Below, piece by piece: positions 11,440 through 22,410 of a stretch of DNA of 64,000 nucleotides. The DNA comes from Sphagnum compactum (Eukaryota; Bryophyta; Sphagnopsida; Sphagnales): NCBI GenBank assembly GCA_965153455.1, contig OZ234497.1, positions 3,410,001 to 3,474,000 of the forward strand. The letters are read 5' to 3'. A program made the translations under genes and the position numbers. The notes beneath the pieces were generated by a model. It searched no databases and was not told where the DNA came from. It saw only the letters and a list, made by a program, of their open reading frames with translations. Position 1 is the first letter of the stretch; every line of letters starts with the position of its first letter.

Positions 11440-13299
11440 TCAATAGATTTTGGTGTACTTTCGAGGAGGGTTGATGAGCGCCATGTCTGGCGATACCAAA
11501 TGTCCCATGCTGTTGACGCGCCGCAAGCTCCGATCCACATCGCGACTGCTGCTGCCGAGTCCTGAAGCGGACGGAGAGAAGGAAGAGAGACGTTGCAACT
11601 GTTTGTGAACTCCGTACTTCGGTTGTGACATTCCCATGATGGAAGCAGCGTTGTTGTTGTTGTTCAGGGCGTTGCTCTTCACGGGGGTGCTCTGGGAATC
11701 GCAAGAAGTGGAAGACGAAAACGATAAACAAGGGAGGTCCAGAGTTTCGAGAGCCGGAGGAGGGTGACGCCACTGCGGCAAGGAGGGACTAGAAGCCATC
11801 ATCAAGGTCTGCAGCAATGGTCCTGCATCCATCACCGCTTGCATAAGCTTGCCCTTCTCTGGCAGCGTGCTGAGCATCGCGTGCAAATCTGCTCCTGGCG
11901 GCTCCGGGAGAACGTGAGTGGGAATGCCTTGAAGTGACGAAACCACCGGCGATACAGTCTGAAACAAAGACGTTGTGGACGGCAAGCTCGGAAGAAGAGC
12001 GGGTGCAGAGCATAGTAGAGGTTGTGAGAATCCAGCAGCAGGAGAAGACTGAACACCAGCGATCGGTAACGATGACGACTGTTGTCGCCATGGTGGTGGT
12101 TGCTGCTGAAGAACCGTCACCATGTCGGCTGCTGCCGCCGGTTGCAGTTCAGGCAAGTCGAGGACGACAGGGGGCTGCTGCTGCTCAACAAACGCAACTT
12201 GTAGGTCGGATTGTAGGTCGGATTGCAGCTGCTCCTGCTGCATGTGCGACAGAAGCTGGTCGGATCCGGAGTCATGCGAGGACGGCTGATCGAAATAGTG
12301 CTGATGGTACTGCAGGGAGCTCGCGTCAGTTGCTGAGTCCAGATGAAGATGATGAATCACGTCCATTGTGTCGTCCAAGTGCGCCAGATGCTCGTCCGGC
12401 AAAAGCTCCAGATGCTGTTGCAGCTTCTCCATGTCTAGCTGCTGCTGGTGTTGTTGTTCCTGCTCGGCTTCACCAGCAACTGACTGAAACATTCCGGATG
12501 ATAGACCGGAGTTGGGAAGACTGTCAGTGCGAGCTACAGATCCGTGACGTCCAGACATACTAGACGAACGTGAAAGATGACCCTGCAATCCCAACAACTG
12601 CTCCCGCGCTTCATCTCTTTCCCGCTGCGTTGCAGCCAACAGCTCCTGCAAGTGTCGCACTTGCACTTCGTGAGCTTCCGCCTCCGCCTCTGCTACCGCT
12701 CTCGCAGAATCCAGCTCCAGCTTCGCGCGCATCAGCAAATGCCTCATCTCCTCCAACCCCTGCTGACCCAGAAAACACACACAAAACCCAAAAACACAAA
12801 AAAAATCCTCAGCAACAAAACTACGCCCCCCACTCAAAACTCCAAACCTCCAAAAAAAATAATCTTAAACACTTTCACAAAACAAATCCAACACACAAAA
12901 CCACAAAAACACAGAAACAAAAACTTCCAGCAAACTCAAATCTAGATCTCATCCGCAAGCTACTGTCTATACAGGGACTAAGCTCGCTACCAATACGACA
13001 ATGCAATCCTCTTCGGAATCACATCCTTTGGAACTCACAACAGAAAAGCTCAGCGAATCCAATCCAGCCGCCAAGCGAGGAGCTTAAGGAATGAGAAACA
13101 GAAAGAGTGTCTTACAACGAGAAAAACTACCATCAACAAAAAGTTCCGAAGAAGCAAAATCTGCGAGTTTTCTTCCAGTACAAAAGAAGCCAGAAGAAGA
13201 CGAAAAACACGCTACCAATGCGAGAAGGAAGAGAGGCCAAGAGAGAGAGAGGTGTTGCTGCTCACTCACCTGCTGGTGTGCATTCGTGATCTGCATCAT
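11440..13299 (-). CDS. DUF1635 family protein with N-terminal coiled coil
   Basis: Exon 1 (13299..13270) encodes MMQITNAHQQ. Exon 2 runs from 12762 (or 12759) to the TAA at 11442-11440. The product is about 450 residues. Residues 12-72 form an Ala/Glu/Arg-rich coiled coil starting LEEMRHLLMRAKLELD, the N-terminal hallmark of plant DUF1635 proteins. A second family block lies near residues 310-351, with PEKGKLMQAV, AGPLLQTL and LPQWRHPPP. Between them is a Gln/His/Ser-rich, probably disordered region. The C-terminus (SLRRVNSMGHL...PPRKYTKIY) is basic and Ser-rich. Family function is unknown. The Gln-rich composition would fit a nuclear or scaffold role, but that is inference. The intron (507 nt, phase 0) ends in a tandem acceptor CAGCAG. 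The very short first exon makes the start easy to miss. The frame is intact. Confidence 0.85.
13241..13251. repeat. (GA)n tract in intron 1 of the DUF1635 gene
   Basis: A run of GA dinucleotides about 20 bp inside the intron from the donor. It reads as (CT)n on the gene strand. Confidence 0.6.
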
Positions 13300-13306
13300 C
13301 TGCTCG

Positions 13307-13318
13307 AGGGTTTAGGGT
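13307..13318 (-). promoter_or_regulatory. Telo-box (two telomere-like units) just upstream of the DUF1635 ATG
   Basis: Minus strand ACCCTAAACCCT lies about 8 nt upstream of the first ATG, so it is probably in the 5' leader or core promoter. AAACCCTA telo-boxes are known in plant promoters of growth and translation genes and can recruit telobox-binding factors. The sequence match is clear; activity is inferred. Confidence 0.45.
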
Positions 13319-13414
13319 ATGGTCGTCGTTAGCTGCGAAAAGCTTGCCACACTCTTTTGTGAGCAGCAGCAACTGCTGCCCATCAACCTTCGCCTCAGTT
13401 GAGGTTTTTTCATC

Positions 13415-14205
13415 ATCCAAAGTGAACTCAGTTTGGGGGTTTAATCATCTATTGATGCTCTGGTGGGTGGATGCCGAAGATTCATCCATTAAGGAACTAA
13501 CGGGGTCTGGGATTGTTTCATCCAGTAATTCTCTTGTGGTTGGATGGAGGTTCATCCTTGAAGGAACTTAGTTTAGGATTTTTTTCACCCATTGTGTTGT
13601 TCTTTTGGTTGCGGTGCTGGAGGTTCATCCTTCCTGTAGTGGGTTTGGGGTTCTTACATCCATTGATGCTCTGGTGGGAGGATGCTGGAGGTTCATCCAA
13701 AATGGAACTAACTTCGTTTGGGGTTTCTTCATCGAGTAATTCTCTTGTGGTCGGATGGAGGTTCATCGTTGAAGCAACTCAGTTTGGGATTTTTTCGTCC
13801 ATTGATGTTCTTGTGGGTGAGGTGCTGGAGGTTCGTCCATAAATGACCTAACTCAGTTAGGTTTTTCATGCAGTAATTCTTGTGTGGGTGGATGGAGGTT
13901 CATCCATGCTGGAGGTTCATCCATAATGTAGTCAGTTTGAGGTTTTCTGGCTAGTGATGCTCTTGTGGTTGGATGCTGGAGGCTCATCCATAATGTAGTC
14001 AGTTTGGGGTTTTTTCATCCACTGATGTCCTGGTGGGTAGTGCTGTAGTTTCATCCATAATGGAGTCAGTTGGGGGGTTTTTCATCCATTGATGCTGTGG
14101 CAGGTGGGGGGGGCTGGAGGTTCATCCATAATGGAGTGAGTGTGAGTGGTTTTTCATTCATTGATGCTCTGGTCCAGTGCTGGTTCACTTTGTAAAGGAC
14201 TCAGT
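13415..14205. repeat. ~70-bp minisatellite, about ten copies
   Basis: The anchor TTCATCC (within GGAGGTTCATCC) recurs at 13481, 13551, 13624, 13692, 13762, 13832, 13899, 13916, 13984, 14050 and 14121. The spacing is 66-73 bp, except one 17-bp step. Each unit also carries variants of TTTGGGGTTTTTTCATCCA and TTGATGCTCTGGTGGGTGG. The array begins about 110 bp upstream of the DUF1635 start codon. Open frames through it (13344-13571, 13513-13842) are by-products of the repeat. Confidence 0.9.
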
Positions 14206-14382
14206 CACCATTCATGGGAAGCCTATCATGACTCAGTGGTGGATGAACCCCAACTAATAAGGTTTTGATGTTGGGTTTCACCATGGTAATCTATCCTACA
14301 AAGGATAAGTCCTACAGGTTGGGGTAGGTGAATAGGTTAACTACTAGGGTTAACAGATACACACAGATGGTTAATGCTACCA

Positions 14383-14462
14383 ACCTTATACCAATTTCAT
14401 ACCTACCTCATACCAATTTTATACCTACCTTGTACCAAGTTTATACCTACCTCATACCAGGT
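14383..14462. repeat. 22-bp tandem repeat, about 3.5 copies
   Basis: Units of the form ACCTACCTCATACCAATTTTAT repeat head to tail with few changes. It lies just beyond the minisatellite. The unit is shown here in two parts: ACCTACCTCATA and CCAATTTTAT. Confidence 0.8.
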
Positions 14463-14649
14463 AAACATCAGCCCTTGGGACCAATGCCAGTCCAATATCA
14501 GTACCTGGCTTGAATGTGAAAAGGGACATACACGTACAACAACGCTTGTTAAATACAAGGGTAAAAGGCTAGTGGGTTGTTACTAGGTAGGTAGCACTAG
14601 CAGAAACTAAATTAACCACGGTGGTTAGGGCTGGAACTGGGACCCAATG

Positions 14650-14930
14650 GAAAAGTGTTTCCCCTGTCCACCCACCAACCATCCATCCATCATTGGTGGT
14701 GCTCATGGCTATTGCTTCACTCTGGCCTTAATGTGGGTGCTAGCGGTTTTTTTGTCTCTTATGGAGTCAGTTTGGATTCTCATCCAAAACAAGGATGAGT
14801 GGGTGGGTGCTGCTCGTTCCTCTAGAATTGAGAGTCAGTTCAATTTTTCATCCATGTATGCCATCCTGGTGGGTGCTTGTGGTTCATCCATAACAGAAAT
14901 TTAAAATTCATCCAATTGATGCAGCTCTAA
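14650..14930. repeat. Degenerate outlying copies of the 70-bp minisatellite
   Basis: Pieces such as ATGGAGTCAGTTTGG, TTTTTCATCCATG, CCTGGTGGGTGCT and GGTTCATCCATAAC match the main array but are spaced irregularly. The array probably once extended to here. Confidence 0.55.
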
Positions 14931-16735
14931 TTATTGGTTCACTCCAGTATTCTTTTGAAACTACAAATTGAAAAAAAAAACCCTGGTTTTGTGGGAAACA
15001 AAATAGCTTTAATTCACCAGATTTTGAAACTTTAAATTAAATTGCCAATTATCTACAACAAGTAGCCAAAATGTAATAGGATTCTTAAATTCTTTTATTT
15101 TCACAGATGGTTTATGGGCAAATTTGACTAAATTTTCTAGCGGATGATCACCAATTCGGCTACATCACAAAATTGAAAAAAAAACAACCTTGATGCGAAC
15201 ATATGATGGATGGGCAAGTTCCATAGAAGTGGATGCATTTAGATGAGAAGTTCTAGATCCAGGGACGTTTTTAGTTTGAAGTTTGAACTTGCCATAAAGG
15301 ACAAAATCTTTATGAGATGAGGCTGCTTGTTTACCTTCCAAATGTTCCAGTTTTCTCAAAAACTAACATAAATGAATAATATGAAATGTGAAATATGAAA
15401 TATTCCATAAATTAAGATTCAAATGTATAACATCCAGTATGGAATTCATGGAAGGATGGATGTTCCATAATTCAATATGGAATATGAACCATCCTTGTAA
15501 ATTGATTGAAAATTTGGGTTTGGTCCAACTAAGAACGATCCATTCCCATCTACTTTAGAACAATTAATTGAGATAGAAAGTGGAGTAATATTAGGATGGA
15601 ACCAATTAGTGATTTCTTATTGTAACAACCTTGTCCCATTGGAAAACAATTTGTGAAAGGTGATCTTTAATTATCAGCTCTTGGTTTCACATTTGACATG
15701 TTATTTCAATGTGATTTTAATTAAAGGAGTAAAAAAATTGCCCATCACCAAATCTATGGATTTTCTTATGAGACCAGCACTTTTTAAAATTAATTAATCA
15801 AAATCATGCTTACACATGTGAGATATTTTTTCATTCTAAGATATTTATTTGTAAATTTGGCAAAGTGAAATCTCAAACTTCTATTGAATAACTTAATTCA
15901 ATTTAGGATGTCACACCAATTTTAGGTGTATTATTCAAGTATTACATGAATGCTAGGAAACAAATTGGTGAAAGGCGTTGTTTGAAAAAATTAATATTAA
16001 TGAACTATTGAAATATGAGATACCCATTATATGTATAATAAGGTTATTAATGTGTTTACCAACAATCCCTTCACATTTTTGGCTCCCTTACTCTCTTTGT
16101 CAAGTTTATCTAATCTAAAGCAATTAGAGTGAGATATTAGCCTAACACTCACAACACCACTTTCAAACCATTAAAGTCACTTATTGAATTCAGAGTAAAC
16201 AAGCATTGTTTGGATTTCTAAACCTGCACCCATGGAGTAGGAAGTACTGGAATTAGCAGTATTTAAATTTGAAAGTTCCAACTCTGTAACTCTACAGTTA
16301 TTATGAATGATCATTTACTGAATTGGAGGTGTGAGTGGCATTAAAACAAAGGTGAAAATAAATTTTTTTTATTGTTACCATTATTAATTACTAGTATTAT
16401 TATTATTAAAATCATTAATTTTTGTTTTATTTTATTATATGCCCATGATGTTGGGATTCCTAGACATTTAAGATGGGCCATTCATCACCCATGGGATGTC
16501 ATGGATGTCCTTCTCTTGAACCAAGTTCCAACATGTATTAGGTAGTCAAGAGATGTCGTTCACGGTTCAAGGTAACCCTGATTGTGAAGGGCAAATCTCA
16601 CCAGAAGTGAGTAATCATAAGCATTAGTTATGAAATTAGTTGCATTTGTTTTACTCCTATTGAACGAGTAACTACATCCAAGGAAAACATTTAGGAGGTA
16701 CATACCAGCTTTGGTTGGTCATTGAAATTTTTCAT
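14931..16735. other. AT-rich intergenic DNA, nothing recognised
   Basis: No open frame above about 65 codons and no transposon end was seen. Homopolymer runs and ATT-type microsatellites occur around 16370-16440. Confidence 0.55.
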
Positions 16736-16739
16736 AATG

Positions 16740-17050
16740 GTCGGGCAGATTATTTTTTCAAAATAGGGTTGTGATTAGGTTATCAATATTTTTGGTAATA
16801 ACCATTGATTATGTATAAAAGGTAGGTTTTCAAATACCCAATTGATAACCTTCGGTTAACATACCGGTTATATGCCAGTTATAAGGTTTTTAAGTTCTGT
16901 TTTTTAAATTCACAAAACATTTTAATGTTTTAGGATTGGTGATGTACGTGGATGATAACCAGGTCATCCAAGTAGTTGTTAGCTTTTGAAAATTCAATAA
17001 CAGGTGATTAGTTTACTAATAACCAGGTCAATAACCGGGTCACAACTCAA
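16740..17050 (+). repeat. Dispersed repeat family R1, copy A
   Basis: The part at about 16915-17015 (AATGTTTTAGGATTGGTGATG ... CATCCAAGTAG ... TTTTGAAAATTCAATAAC, split here) is the degenerate reverse complement of the segments at 26555-26790 and 30805-31080. The flanking part is rich in TAACC motifs, as in the other copies. Boundaries are approximate and no terminal repeats were found. Confidence 0.5.
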
Positions 17051-19295
17051 GAACCGACCAACACAGGTACATATAAGGGACTCAGATTGCATGGTCCAAG
17101 GCACCTTGCAAATTGCATCAAATCTTTCCATAGGATCTTTGAAGAGAAGCTTATTAGAAAGTTCACCATTCGTTGTTTGAAAATGTGAAGGTTGGATGAA
17201 ACTTTCAAGCATTGTTGAAAAATGGGGTAAGGGATGTATATATGAGAGCTCTCTCTTTTCTTTCTTTAGGAGTGAAAGGGTGAGACCGTGTTGCCTTCCA
17301 CTTGTCAAACTAGTTTGTCCTTCAAATGCAAAGGGCAATAATCTAATGGTCCTTCAATACATACGGCACCAAGCAAGGTGGATTGAGGTTAACAATCTAC
17401 CATTGGAAAACAAACTCCAAATATCAAATCTATTATAAAATCAAAACAAGTAGTAATTGTGCAGTTCTACATATCTTTCACATTGGAGCTCTCTACTTTT
17501 GATTGTCCATTCCAAGCTTGTCCCAGTTTAAAGCACTCCTAGGCTCTTTCCTATGTATGTGAAAGCACCTCATGGTACAGAGATGCTTTCATCAATTGAA
17601 TAGACCTTCTGCCGTTCAAATAGAATCAAATAGAAAACCTTTCCCATGTAGGCCTGCTCCTCGGGGCCTCCCCTAATTTTGGGCCTATGCTCTTGACTAC
17701 GGCCCTCGAGGCTACGACCTTCAAATTTGACCCACTAATTTCTCAGAGACATGCTCTTTGATCTGCTTGCCATGCTAGATCTGCATATTTAGTCTCATGG
17801 GAAATATTGGGAGACAAGTATGAATTCACAATTCAAGCCCTAACCAATTGTTACTTCTATTAATTAGATGGTGGGTGACTCCAAATTTTTATTATATTTT
17901 TTCAATGAGCCATTTTGATTGGCCCATGAACCCTTCTTAAGTTTGTTACTTAAAAAACAACAATCTATCGAAATATTGGAACATCCACAAAATAAAAGTT
18001 TCTATGTGAAGATGCAAAGCATCCCCTTTGGCCCACAATAAGTAAGCTTCCAAGTGCATTTCAGCCACCTCACTGGCTCCTTGAAATATGTATTCTTGAC
18101 ACCTATTGTGACAATTTTTGGGCTGACGTAATACCCCTTTCAAAGAGTGAAGTTACTAACTTATTCATAAACTAGTATAAACTATAAACTAGTTTTGTTT
18201 TCTACAAAATAGAATTTGGCCCTTTCAAAGAGCGAGATTATTTATTCAAAAACTAGTATAAACAACAAAGTAGTTTTGTTATCTACAAAATAGAATTTGG
18301 GGGAGAACTGAAGCAAACCAACCAAAAATTAAGGTGTATACTTGGTCTGTGGTGGGCCGGTGCATAACCGACCAACCAGTCTGTGCCCATAGACACAAAT
18401 TTATTGACCATAGAATGGGCGGGATTCTTATAACTTGAAAAAAAAAAAGACAAGTGCTTACAAAGTGACAAGCTACATTCTACTTCTTGAAGTGTCTATT
18501 GTGAAGGCCGAAGGTGATGGACTTGGGGGTATATGTGGTATATCAAATATCCCATCTTTTTTTTCTATTTTGTGATGTAGCTAAAGTATTAACCGGATAC
18601 AACTTGATAAACTTAAAATTGATGCTAATCTTCAAGGATAATCTTTTTCCCTTAGTGGACCTCTTCTATTGTGCCACCACCACCTACTCCTTCCAGTCCT
18701 TTCGGATGTGGGCTCCATGGCATATCTTTGTGGTGTCATTAATTTGGAAGGTCACCATCTTTGTGGTGCTTTTAGTGCCCAACCCTTAGGTGTAGGGTTA
18801 ACGCCCCAATCCACCGGTGCTACACAGAGGAAAGCACCATGGCAGAAAAAAATAAAATATTTTCACTCCTTTCTCGTGATACCCAGCGCATGTCACAGGA
18901 AAAGTGGAAAAGGAGGCCAGGTTTTGTTTTAAATAGCAAATTGTGTGTTTCTCCGAGCATTCCATTTCCCGACATGTCTCACCCTTTGCAGAGCAAAATT
19001 TTCATTAAATAAGCCACCCCGCAAATACACTAAGAAGCTTCTGGTGCTGCTTTACAAATTCAAAATAGATCTTGTTCGTGCACAACTAGCCAGGTCCACA
19101 TTTTGCAACCCCCCTGTCTTTGAGAAAGGAGGGAGTGGGGGAATTTTGGGGCATGTGGGCTCCATTAGTTGTTATATCACTTTTCTTGCTCTTTTTTGCA
19201 CAGTTTTTGAATCAAAATGCTAAAAATATAGTGCCACCAACCCTAATATGTCCCAATCACCCAACCACCGGCCACATCATGGCTCCATAATGCCT
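17051..19295. other. Intergenic DNA with one small tandem duplication
   Basis: Short open frames (up to about 114 codons at 16994-17338 minus) show no family resemblance. A 17.6-18.9 kb portion has slightly higher GC but remains unassigned. Confidence 0.4.
18135..18300. repeat. 85-bp tandem duplication
   Basis: Two copies start with CCCTTTCAAAGAG (18135 and 18220) and end with CTACAAAATAGAATTTGG. They are about 85% alike by eye. Confidence 0.8.
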
Positions 19296-19472
19296 TGAAG
19301 AAGGGGTGTTGTGGTGAAAAGGTCGGAGCCAGAAACTAGTGGGGTAGACCAAAGGGTATTTCTAAAACGGTATGTGCCGTGCACATTGAAAGTCTTCCAA
19401 TGTGTATTAGGGTGTCCAACTATCAAGAAAAGTTGTTGAATGCGCACGAACATTATGTGCTTGTTTGTGTGC
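19296..19472 (+). repeat. Dispersed repeat family R2, copy A (uninterrupted)
   Basis: It contains GGTGAAAAGGTCGGAGCC, ACTAGTGGGGTA, TGTGCCGTGCACATTG, GTCTTCCAATGTGT and AAGAAAAGTTGTTGAATG in that order. The same order of segments, diverged, appears at 26990-27365 on the same strand. Confidence 0.55.
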
Positions 19473-22040
19473 ACAATGACTACTATGTCCTACCATGCAC
19501 AATGGCTATGTCCTACCATGTTAGTAAATAATAAAAAAGAGCATTCTCACCTAACAAATTACATTTCTGTGGATGATGTCTTGAAGGATGGATGAGAAGG
19601 AATGTGAGATGTAACCAGTGTTGGCATGTTTGTTTTTTCCCCAAGAATTGGCTGGGTTGGCTATTTTGTTGTTTTTATTATTTTGGGATCACAAGAGGTA
19701 TATAGGTTATGGTTCTAGTTGGGTTTTGCCAAATATCAAAAGGGTGATCTGGTTCAAATCTAGGTTCTCAATTATCAAATGGTTCTAGATCCGGGTTTTT
19801 CTAATTTATTTTTTTTTTTCAATTCCGTGAATTTTTTTTAGGTAAGTTGATTAGTGGTTAGGTTGGGAGAGGATCCAGGTAGTCCTCAGTTACATTCCAA
19901 TTCAAATAAACTTCACTAGTTATTTGGAGTTGGGTGGACAACAACAAAATCATTCTCATTATGTTGTTGAAAGAGTTGAAAGAACACTGGTTGTGTGATA
20001 AAGTGCATCAGACAATAGTCAATAGCCTTGGCTTTGGTTAACAATGCATTGGTTGACCACAAGCCTTAGTGTAGTAAAAAGAGTTTGGGTTGCTACCCAA
20101 GCTTACGAACTTGGAACATAACTTCCAAGTTAAAGACTTGGAACAATCTATGGAAATGCCATAGATTGTTGTCGTGCATAGTAATAAACAATTTGATTTT
20201 TGAATTCCAATGTTAATTGGAATAAAATGACCTTTGAAGCAAATAGTGTGTTGATTACAGTCTTTAACTTGCGTGGACATATGCCAATATCTAAGCAAGA
20301 TTTTTTTCATTCTTATCGTCCCTTCCCACTTTTTTTAAGTAGTTGTTTTTTACAAAATAAATTGACACTTTTTGATGGAAATTAACCTTAAACCAACAAA
20401 AACTTTGGTGTCATATGTTGCATAGTGGCAACATTTTGACATGGCATGCCCCCAACAATTTTTTGTATAAGGTGTGAGCCATACCGATATAGCCATGTGT
20501 GGTAATCTCAATTTTTAAAAATTGTTCGGGGATATTTGGGTGTGATAAGCCTATTAAGAGTTTTTAATAACTTCATGTTATAATCAAGAATGATGAATGC
20601 ACATGGTTGCATGGGGTTTTTTTTTTTTTGAAATTCGATATTAGATTAATGAAATGTAGGGTTAATTTTTTTCTTTAACAAAAGTTGGTAATCATATTTT
20701 AAAACTTTAGTTGCGTGATTAAGGGTGAGAAATTTCTAGAGGGTTGGGGTTAAAAGCAGATGCTAAAATTCGTAATGTTTGGCAAAACATTAGTCTTACT
20801 TTGGCATTTAGTGGATAGTCGTGTAAACGAGGATGTTTGAAATTTGTGAAGCACTTGAGGGGGTGTCAATGAAAGGTCCAATGGAGATGGTATAACCTTT
20901 AAACATTATAAGCATAAGATTAATTCGAAACAACATAATAATTAAAATAAATAATGTAATAAGATGGCAATGGCAACATGAATTTCATGATGAGTGAAAC
21001 GTTTATTCATGATATGGATAAGTTCAATGAAAAGTTGTAATTACATGTTGAGTCTTGGGCTATGCCACAATGATAATTCATAATTACAGGAAATCTAAAA
21101 TGTGTCGAATGATGCAAACTAAGTAATCCGCCTTGCTACTAAAAGGTAGTCGATGAATCAGGCAATGCAACCAAGGATAGTGTCCAACGCCGAAAATTGA
21201 AGACCATGCAAAGATGGAATGTTTTCAATTTTGTAAAAACCTTTGTAGATAGTTTCAAGTTCATCACTAAAAGCGGGGTCAACTTGCAACAAAATCACCA
21301 AGGTACGAAAGATCGAAGAAATGCGATAATATCAAGTTCAAGGGGGTTCAACTTCAAAATGAAGGCACACCTCTCGCAATTCGGGATCTTCATCACAAGG
21401 ATGTTGCATTAATGTAAAATCTAGGGATGAATCCCGAAGCGGTTCTTCATTCACTTGTGCGGTTTGAGGTCCGTAAGAAGTGGTCATGCGCAACACCATG
21501 AATTCAAGGAAAGGAAAAAAAATCTTCAATTGAAATCAACTCGACAATGAATGCGTGGAAAACATGGTACATCAAAATGCGTGGGTGTAATTTATAGGTC
21601 AAGGAAAAGAAAGGAGAGGCGTAAAGTAACAGTTTAAAACCATGGTAAAGTAAAACTTTAAAATTAACGGAAAAAAAGGTTTAAGTAAAATTTGTTGAGG
21701 GGGAAAGTGAAAAGAGGTGAAAAGGATGGTTCTCCTTCTCCTTTCGAGGGCCACTAAACATTGGAACCTTCCATTGGCCACCAAATGGGGGTCTTCCTTC
21801 ACCTCCTTATTTTTCCTTCTGCTTTAAGGTGCGAATTTGGATCATTTTAGGCTTTCTTTTCTGGGCATAATTTTTGATTTGAATCTTGGAAAACTTGTTC
21901 CTACAACTTTCCTTGGGAGGAGAAAAATGATTAGTTTTAATAGATGGTGGGATAGGGAGAATAAATTAGATGATAATAGTACCTTTGAAAGAATGGAAGT
22001 GAATAGGGCTAGTTTGGGAACTTGAAATCTTAAAGAAATT
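19473..22040. other. AT-rich intergenic DNA with small hairpins
   Basis: At 20108-20170 two hairpins lie next to each other: AACTTGGAA/TTCCAAGTT (9-bp stem) and ACAATCTATGG/CCATAGATTGT (11-bp stem). There is no recognisable gene. The open frames at 21197-21529 and 21837-22025 have no family signature. Confidence 0.5.
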
Positions 22041-22045
22041 TCACA

Positions 22046-22410
22046 AGACTTTTGGGTTTTGTAACATAACCTTTTTTCGATTTAGGTGCAAAGCTTGAAA
22101 TTTAGTAGGCAAGTGTGTTCTGTAGTTAATTTTTCAATGAACTAATGCAAGTTATATTTGAATAAATTATGGGATGGCAACAATGTTTTAAGTAATTGGA
22201 GGTCTGTTGTGAAGTTGAACTTTCTGCTTTTGTGAAACCCTCTCAGGTTTTATGGCACAACTTTTTATTGATTTGGGTATAAAGCTTGAAATTTGGTAGG
22301 CAGATGCGGTTTGTAACTAGCTTTCTAAGGAACTAAGGCAAGCTAGATTTGGATAATGTATCTGATAGGTATAAAGTTTTGAGTGATTAGAGGTCTGTTG
22401 TCAAGTTAAG
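22046..22410. repeat. 191-bp tandem duplication
   Basis: Landmarks AAGCTTGAAATTT (22091 and 22282) and GGTCTGTTGT (22201 and 22392) are each 191 bp apart. The copies are diverged by scattered substitutions and small indels. Confidence 0.85.

Noticed and set aside
11165-11773. 202-codon minus-strand frame overlapping the DUF1635 gene
   Set aside because: It lies in another frame over the 3' half of the DUF1635 coding exon, which has clear family motifs. It is a shadow.
11934-12563. 209-codon plus-strand frame
   Set aside because: Antisense shadow of the DUF1635 exon, low complexity because the sense strand encodes Gln/Ala-rich sequence.
13344-13842. Plus-strand frames of 75 and 109 codons in the minisatellite
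   Set aside because: The ~70-bp period is not a multiple of three and the frames break at copy junctions.
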